Source: Apostichopus parvimensis (Eukaryota > Echinodermata > Holothuroidea > Aspidochirotida > Stichopodidae). Taken from it: a stretch of DNA of 32,647 bases. Position 1 is the stretch's first letter, and each line of letters opens with the position of its first letter. Both the position numbers and the translations under genes were made by a program. Below, in pieces: positions 27,541-32,647 of the stretch. The notes below the pieces were generated by a model that searched no databases, was not told the origin of the DNA, and worked only from the letters and a program-made list of their open reading frames with translations. The DNA lies in the NCBI GenBank assembly GCA_000934455.1, contig KN882364.1:8334-40980 (forward strand). The letters run 5' to 3'.

Positions 27541-27821
27541 AACTGCGCGTGTCGCTAGTTAGTGACGTCGGTGATGGTAACGTATGTTGGCAATTTGCCA
27601 TGCAACTTGATTTGTTGCACACAAGAATAAGTACGCGTGACGGTAATTAGCGAGCGACGCGCATTTCTGCTGTTGATATCGAAATCTGTGTCTGAAATAT
27701 AGGATCCATGAAAGATATAGCGCCTTTGGCGTTGTATCACATACCTGCGCCATTAATTGAGATCTATGTAACCAGCTTTAAACACTTCTAACGAGACATA
27801 TGTTTCAGCGTCGAAGACGCT
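27541..27821. repeat. palindrome cluster
   Basis: Arms 27541-27567 and 27636-27665 are inverted copies (ACTGCGCGTGTCGCTAG against GCGAGCGACGCGC). Inside is the palindrome TGGCAATTTGCCA. Just beyond lie two hairpins: 27714-27738 around GCGCCTTTGGCG, and 27807-27821 (AGCGTC-GAA-GACGCT). Confidence 0.75.
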
Positions 27822-28416
27822 ATATACTGAACTTCCCATATTAGGAATATTTTATATGCATAAGAGATAAGGTCCATCGTAACTTCAAATAAATTGGTTT
27901 GTTCTGGTGTGGTGCTCTATCCATTCTTTCGTACATCCATATATCTTGTTGGAAACACTAGACATTTACCGTTAAATACAAATTAAAATCTTAACTAGGC
28001 GCGAATTCTTGTTGTATCCTACACATACGGTTCCAAGTCACACGGATACCCACGCTCATACGCGCAAGTTGGCCTCACCAAGTGTGTACGAACGCGCTGC
28101 GATAGATAATATTGTCCTAACTTACTTTCACAGGCGCGCGCGTTTACTGACTTCATGTGTGTTTTTTGTATAAGAGGTATAGGAGATATGAATCTAGAAA
28201 CTTCGGTACTACACAAAATGTTTGCTTCATGTTACATTTTAATGTAGGCGCGTATCACGCGAGCATTCTGTGTAGCCAAGACAAACTCTAGTTTTTATTT
28301 CGTCACACAGGAAACCGTCAGTTGTGTTTACACGTATACTAACCACGTACTAAACAATCACTTCATATTGATACATACAGCGATCTAGTTGTGTTTTATC
28401 TCGACGAGTTTTAACC
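27822..28416 (+). other. upstream region of the right-hand gene
   Basis: No coding exon supported. Short GGCGCG words occur near 27997, 28133 and 28249 in otherwise AT-rich DNA. It should hold the promoter or 5' UTR of the gene starting at 28417; a CAG at 28378-28380 could be an acceptor for an untranslated leader exon. No TATA box was recognised. Confidence 0.4.
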
Positions 28417-28519
28417 ATGATACTGCTTATTGAACTATTAGCTATAGTTCTTATCTTGCTTCTTGCTCTCGTTGAGGCAATTTTGATCAGCATCCGAGAA
28501 AAATGGCGAGATGGAGTCG
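28417..28519 (+). CDS. cassette-repeat gene exon 1 (start, hydrophobic N-terminus)
   Basis: ATG in context TTAACC; donor GTGAGTGG; ends in phase 1. It encodes about 25 hydrophobic residues and then SIREKWRDGV. This ATG is chosen because the frame gives a clean hydrophobic leader and joins exon 2. Confidence 0.75.
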
Positions 28520-31500
28520 GTGAGTGGAATGATTTCTTCTTGTTTTAACGTGAGATTATAGGTAACGTGGTTTAACTTTGTCAGTGGTTTAACCTCAGAG
28601 GATGTCTTCGTTGCGAGAGTAGGTCTCATCATAACAAGTAAGGCAACAACAATGTTGCCCCCGCGTTTTATGAATTGAAATTGAATTAAAAGATAGAGCC
28701 TGAGAGAGGTGGGGGTTCGAGAGGTGGGCTGGTGGTTCCTCGACCATCTTGTAGGCAGCCTTATATCATCGCGAGATGAACGGTATGGATAAAGAACCCT
28801 TCCCCTGCAAAACATATTCTTTCCCTTTGCTATAGGCATAAGTGATACTAAATTTCGATCAATGTATACTGCTCTCAAATTTTCATGGCATGGTCCATAT
28901 ATGCCAAAATTAGAGAAATTCAAATGATAAGTATATGAGCCTATGATTGAAGCATGAATACCTCTATCTTTTATTAATAAAAGGCAACGACTTCGGGAAG
29001 ACTAGGAAGAGGTTTGCGAAGAGACTGATCAGAGAGATCCGAAGAAGTAAGTTTATATTTAATTATTTCGTTCTCTTTTCATATATATTGTTTTACAAAA
29101 GTATATTGAAGATGTAGTTTTAATGTATGGAGTTGCCATTATATACTTGTACTATACTGGCGAAATAATTGCAGCAGACAAAGATAAATATTCTGTTAGT
29201 AATTGACGGACATTTCTTAGTTTTGTATTTTTACAATAAGTGAATGAGGGAGGTCAAACCCCTTCCGATTCTCACAATCTAACATATTAAGTATGTAAAG
29301 TATAGTACCAAACTGATGTTAATGCACATTATTATACAAACTCAATATTTATCCTTCTGTTAAAAGTGGAGACTCATGCCCGACAAAGAAAACATATTCT
29401 TCGTTATCTGAAGGAGGTCAGAATCAACAAGATGAACAGAACAACATCTCAAGTAGAAGATCTTCCTGAAATCTTGGTAAATTATAAAAGTCTTTAGTCC
29501 TGGTATATATATATCAAACTAACACTAACAATTAACCAAGGAATTAAATAAATTCATGCTAGCGCCCTCACTTTTCAATCGATACGATCAATAACTTATC
29601 AAACATCATTGGATTATCAATTATAAATTTTGATTGAATTTTCTATATATATTACAGGACCAGTTTGCCGCAAGGAAAGTCCTTACCTGTCTCTTTCGTC
29701 TCCCACCCATTGACCTTGGATTGACCTTGACCACGTGAGTTCCCTTTTTAATTTTCAGTCTCTTTATTTCTAAAACTCACACTCTAAAACATTCATTTTG
29801 GAAAATAAATTGCTTGATGGAAATGTAGTTAATCACATGTTTTTATTTATATATAGCGATATACTGACAACCGGAAAGGAACACGTTCTTTACAGACCAC
29901 CGGTCGGTTTACCACACCGTCGAGTTGATGTTACTGGTGAGTCTTTATACACATAAGTAATATTGTACCACGAAACGTGCCTTTAAATAAGCTTTTCACA
30001 AGTTTCGTATAGTTTATTTCAAAGAATGAACATAAAATGTTTAAAATGTCCCATTTGTTTTGTATATCCTATTAATATACTAAAACGCGACAAATTGATT
30101 CATTAATTAATAATTTGGTGAGAAAAATGAGAAAGAAGTATCATAGAATTATTAACCGTAATCATGTTGTCGGTAAGTTTGGTAAAATTGCCAAAATGAC
30201 GACTTAACTCGGAAAGTTACTTTAATAGATCGCATAGCGATATAAGTGAGAATGGAAATGACTGAAGACGGGGGTAGTGCGAGGGAGGTTGTCGGGTGTA
30301 GGGGGTGGGTAATAAGGGAAATTTGTTAAATTTTTTTAATTTAGTTTCCTCCCATTCCACCTGTTAGGTCAGCCATATATTCAATAAATAAAAGATAAAT
30401 ATAGACTTGATTTCTATGTGAAGATCATATCATGTCATATCTGGATCATATCATGTGAATAAGTATAGCTAAGGTGTATTAGTATAACAGAGAAGAGTGA
30501 ACATTTAAGTTTGACTCTTTACAGTTTTAATGTTAAAAATGATCGACAGAAACATTGACATCCAGATGTGGTTAATGACGTCACCATTTCTCTTCACAGC
30601 TGCTCTTGACCTTGCTCGGTTCTTAGATACCATCATGGCTGCCAGTAAAGTACTTCAAGATCTGAAGGAACTCAAGGCTATTCATCTTGATACAAGAGAA
30701 AACCTTCTCTTTAAGGTGAGGGCGGCGCCTGAAGTTACTTGCAGTTTACAATGGATATGATGTTGTGATGCCGAATATTATACTTGAAACTAAAATACTG
30801 ACGTTAAATGACAAATTATATATTCTCTGCTTTTGCAGGTTGTCGCTGATGAAACAATTATTGTGGACAGCGAAGAACAACTGGTAGAGAGAAGGGATGC
30901 AGCTGCTAACAGGTAAGGAGAAAATATTGTAATCAGCAATAACAGGTAAGGAGAAAATATTATAATCAGCAATAATATGTTAACGTCCTAGCTCAAATAT
31001 GATGAACTTATTGAATCTTTATATCATACAGTGTTTAGATTATTTCTTTCTATAATTGCTGAATTTGTTAAAATTCCGTTCCTTTTCCAGGAATGAAATT
31101 ACATCAGTGATGCTGTACCGCCCTCATCCCATATTTGGATTGACTCTTGACGTCTCAGGTGAGCTACTTAACCTAGACCAGTGTACCCTTTACAAGTAGA
31201 TGAAATATCATCATCACCTAGTCTGTATTTAGGCCAGGAAAGCAGAGGCATATTAGGCCTGAATTATTGTGTTGAAGTTGGTCTTGTAATTAACAGATTA
31301 ACTGCTGAAGCTATTTATTAGCAATGAGCGTAGAAAGTACTTCATATCCGTAACCATTAATGCGTGCGAAACAATGCTCGCCTCTTATGATATTTCAGTA
31401 AAACTTATGTAGAACTAGAAGTTATGTATTTTTAGTTATGAAATCCAGCCATTGGCTGCATGCTAATGTTAATAACATAACTTATAATACAGAATAGTTT

Positions 31501-32647
31501 TGAATAAATTAGGAGTAAACAATACGATATTTGTGATGATTAATTGGATGCCATTAATGCAGAGAAGATTACATGAATTGTAGGAGTGTTGATATAATCT
31601 GAACATGCGTACGTCACTTCACCATGATCCAGTCATGACGTCTTACCTTCTCTTTTCAACAGCTGCTTGTGACGTTGCCCGGGCATTCGATATCATGATT
31701 GCTGCCCTCTATTTCTGTCTTCAATTCAAGACACCCTCGGACCAGACCATCCCCATGGTTCACTTTGGTAACTTTGGTGATCTTAAACAGGTAAACCTTT
31801 TTTAAACTTAAACTATCGTTAAAATATTTTGTTTGACCAAAGTATTAACGTCAGTTGTGCTCAATTTCATATCTTGTTATGTTGGATTATTAATTTTCAT
31901 CCGTTTAAAAGTACTTAAATTTATGTCTGCTTCTTAGGTTCTCGTTGATGAAACAATTTTTGTGGACAACGAAAAAGAACTTGTGGAGACTCCTATTCCA
32001 TGTACAGCAAGGTAAGTAAACGGATGGGTATAGAGTTGAAACAACACCACTCATTAAAGTGGAAAATATTGAAGTATTCTATATATATATTACACTTTCA
32101 TGTAATGCTTAATTTCGTGAACAGGAATAATTACTTGTAATATTAAATTATAGGATCAATAATTATCAAAAAAATGATTTGGATAAAAGCCTTTATTAAT
32201 CATTGCATTATTATCTTAGTACTTTCTTTGCTGCTTCACTTTTTTGATATATTTTTTATTTAAACACAGGGATTGTTCTACAACAGGAAAAGAAGTTGTG
32301 CTTTATCGACCTCGATTCTTCCATGGGTTGACCCTTGACCTCACAGGTGAGATAATAGGCAGTCTCGCAGCTTATATATACTTTCCTTCGCATCTTTCTG
32401 ATAATTTTGACATCATCAACGTTTAATAAAAGTGTAAGAAATCGAAGAAATCAGACGTTTTACTTTTAATTAACATGTCAAATATTTTGGGAGTATTATT
32501 TAATATTCAGTTTGGTGTCACTTCTTTTCAACAGTTGCTTGTGACGTTGCCAGGATGTGCCAAACCATCTCTGCTGCCCCGATTTACATGGATTACCGCA
32601 GGATTGCTGATCTGAGCATCCCTACAGAGTTCTTTAAAGTCAGTGCT
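28417..32647 (+). CDS. unrecognised cassette-repeat protein, partial (3' end outside window)
   Basis: Not recognised from any family I know. Twelve exons chain in phase: 28417-28519, 28984-29046, 29367-29476, 29658-29734, 29857-29936, 30600-30715, 30839-30912, 31091-31158, 31663-31790, 31938-32011, 32270-32346, 32535-32638. They give 358 residues before the window ends. Residues 1-25 are strongly hydrophobic (MILLIELLAIVLILLLALVE), a signal anchor or signal peptide; 28-75 are Arg/Lys-rich. Then come repeats of 86-93 residues, each built from three exons: exon a (ACDVAR core), exon b (VDETIFVDNEKELVE) and exon c (TTGKEVVLYRP then GLTLD(L/V)(T/S)). Phases 1-0, 0-2, 2-1 recur in each. Copies: 56-144 (divergent), 145-230, 231-323, and 324 onward (cut). 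A membrane-linked or secreted repeat protein is inferred; the function is unknown. Confidence 0.8.
28520..28983 (+). other. intron 1 of the cassette-repeat gene
   Basis: A 161-codon antisense open frame runs across this intron and back over exon 1, but it shows no domain and no splice context. I regard it as chance. Confidence 0.45.
28984..29046 (+). CDS. cassette-repeat gene exon 2 (basic segment)
   Basis: Acceptor TAAAAG, donor GTAAGTTT, phase 1 to 1. Encodes NDFGKTRKRFAKRLIREIRR, about half basic residues. The acceptor has a poor pyrimidine tract. Confidence 0.7.
29047..29366 (+). other. intron 2 of the cassette-repeat gene, nothing recognised
   Basis: AT-rich sequence with no additional exon or repeat recognised. 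Confidence 0.45.
29367..29476 (+). CDS. cassette-repeat gene exon 3 (divergent copy, first exon)
   Basis: Acceptor TTAAAAG, donor GTAAAT, phase 1 to 0 like every exon a. Sequence METHARQRKHILRYLKEVRI and onward is basic and helical and does not visibly match ACDVAR. Confidence 0.72.
29658..29734 (+). CDS. cassette-repeat gene exon 4 (divergent copy, second exon)
   Basis: Acceptor ATTACAG, donor GTGAGT, phase 0 to 2. Encodes DQFAARKVLTCLFRLPPIDL then GLTLT. The LFRLPP and GLTLT parts look more like exon c than exon b. Confidence 0.78.
29857..29936 (+). CDS. cassette-repeat gene exon 5 (divergent copy, third exon)
   Basis: Acceptor ATATAG, donor GTGAGT, phase 2 to 1. DILTTGKEHVLYRPPV matches exon 11 (DCSTTGKEVVLYRPRF) closely. 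Confidence 0.85.
29937..30599 (+). other. intron 5 of the cassette-repeat gene, nothing recognised
   Basis: AT-rich, with no additional cassette exon found. TGACGTCA lies at 30577-30584 shortly before the exon 6 acceptor. Confidence 0.5.
30600..30715 (+). CDS. cassette-repeat gene exon 6 (copy 1, exon a)
   Basis: Acceptor TCTTCACAG, donor GTGAGG, phase 1 to 0. Encodes AALDLARFLDTIMAASKVLQ and ends LLFK; aligns with exons 9 and 12. Confidence 0.88.
30839..30912 (+). CDS. cassette-repeat gene exon 7 (copy 1, exon b)
   Basis: Acceptor TTTTGCAG, donor GTAAGG, phase 0 to 2. VVADETIIVDSEEQLVE is close to exon 10. Its donor is inside a 33-bp tandem duplication. Confidence 0.88.
30907..30972 (+). 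repeat. 33-bp tandem duplication of a splice donor
   Basis: TAACAGGTAAGGAGAAAATA is repeated at 30907 and 30940, each unit 33 bases with one difference. Both units contain an AG/GTAAGG donor. Use of the second would read straight into an in-frame TAA, so the first is the productive site. Confidence 0.9.
31091..31158 (+). CDS. cassette-repeat gene exon 8 (copy 1, exon c)
   Basis: Acceptor TTTTCCAG, donor GTGAGC, phase 2 to 1. Encodes NEITSVMLYRPHPIFGLTLD. It lacks the TTGK start seen in the other exon c copies. Confidence 0.88.
31159..31662 (+). other. intron 8 of the cassette-repeat gene, nothing recognised
   Basis: No additional exon found. ATGACGTC precedes the next acceptor, echoing intron 5. 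Confidence 0.45.
31663..31790 (+). CDS. cassette-repeat gene exon 9 (copy 2, exon a)
   Basis: Acceptor TTTCAACAG, donor GTAAAC, phase 1 to 0. AACDVARAFDIMIAALYF then a longer tail ending FGDLKQ. Confidence 0.88.
31938..32011 (+). CDS. cassette-repeat gene exon 10 (copy 2, exon b)
   Basis: Acceptor TTCTTAG, donor GTAAGT, phase 0 to 2, the same length (74 bases) as exon 7. Encodes VLVDETIFVDNEKELVE. Confidence 0.88.
32270..32346 (+). CDS. cassette-repeat gene exon 11 (copy 2, exon c)
   Basis: Acceptor AACACAG, donor GTGAGA, phase 2 to 1. Encodes DCSTTGKEVVLYRPRFFHGL and TLDLT. Confidence 0.88.
32535..32638 (+). CDS. cassette-repeat gene exon 12 (copy 3, exon a, near window edge)
   Basis: Acceptor TTTCAACAG. 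Encodes VACDVARMCQTISAAPIY and ends TEFFK. AAA/GTCAGT at 32638 is the donor that aligns with the end of exon 6 (TTTAAG) and keeps phase 0, so the cassette very likely continues beyond the window. Confidence 0.75.

Noticed and set aside
28438..28923. 161-codon minus ORF overlapping exon 1 of the cassette gene
   Set aside because: No recognisable domain, it lies antisense to a supported exon, and there are no splice partners.
1..32647. CRISPR arrays, operons or bacterial promoters
   Set aside because: The spliced genes show this is eukaryotic nuclear DNA; none of the tandem repeats has the repeat-spacer layout of a CRISPR array.

Overview
This is a stretch of an animal nuclear genome, AT-rich, with short phase-consistent exons, canonical GT/AG introns and many decayed transposable elements. 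The mix (a CR1/L2-like non-LTR 3' end, tRNA-derived SINE pieces, TTAA-flanked MITEs, tandem repeats) together with a long, intron-rich CEP97 gene suggests a marine invertebrate, perhaps an echinoderm or another invertebrate deuterostome. I cannot prove the species. One scaffold gap of 145 Ns lies at 15520-15664.

Left two thirds, minus strand (1947-21095): a complete CEP97 (LRRIQ2) gene, the centriolar cap protein that partners CP110. I could chain 17 coding exons from ATG to stop with all splice phases agreeing, giving about 1303 residues. The order is leucine-rich repeats, LRR cap, Ser/Pro/Thr-rich and charged linkers, an IQ motif, a coiled coil, and then an FN3 domain split over two exons. 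The human protein, as I know it, is about 865 residues and has no FN3. The introns carry most of the repeats: a 28-30 bp minisatellite, a 154-bp tandem repeat, a 400-bp polypurine block, a 54-bp repeat with a tRNA-Thr-like half, a palindromic MITE duplicated around the gap, a tRNA-derived SINE, and a CR1/L2-like 3' end whose tail sits directly against a CEP97 splice acceptor.

Middle (21096-28416): no supported gene. It holds GAGTAC-rich low-complexity DNA, a hammerhead-like motif, two MITEs of one family flanked by TTAA (one with its empty site preserved in a paralogous copy), a roughly 0.5 kb tandem duplication, a nested terminal-inverted-repeat element, a second CR1/L2-like 3' fragment, and a cluster of palindromes.

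Right end, plus strand (28417-32647, continuing past the window): an unrecognised gene. It starts with a hydrophobic segment and a strongly basic stretch, followed by a three-exon cassette repeated at least twice, with a divergent copy before them and a partial copy at the window edge. Each cassette starts and ends in phase 1, so cassettes can be gained or lost without frameshift. This is the best candidate in the window for an undescribed protein family. No functional link between the two genes is visible.
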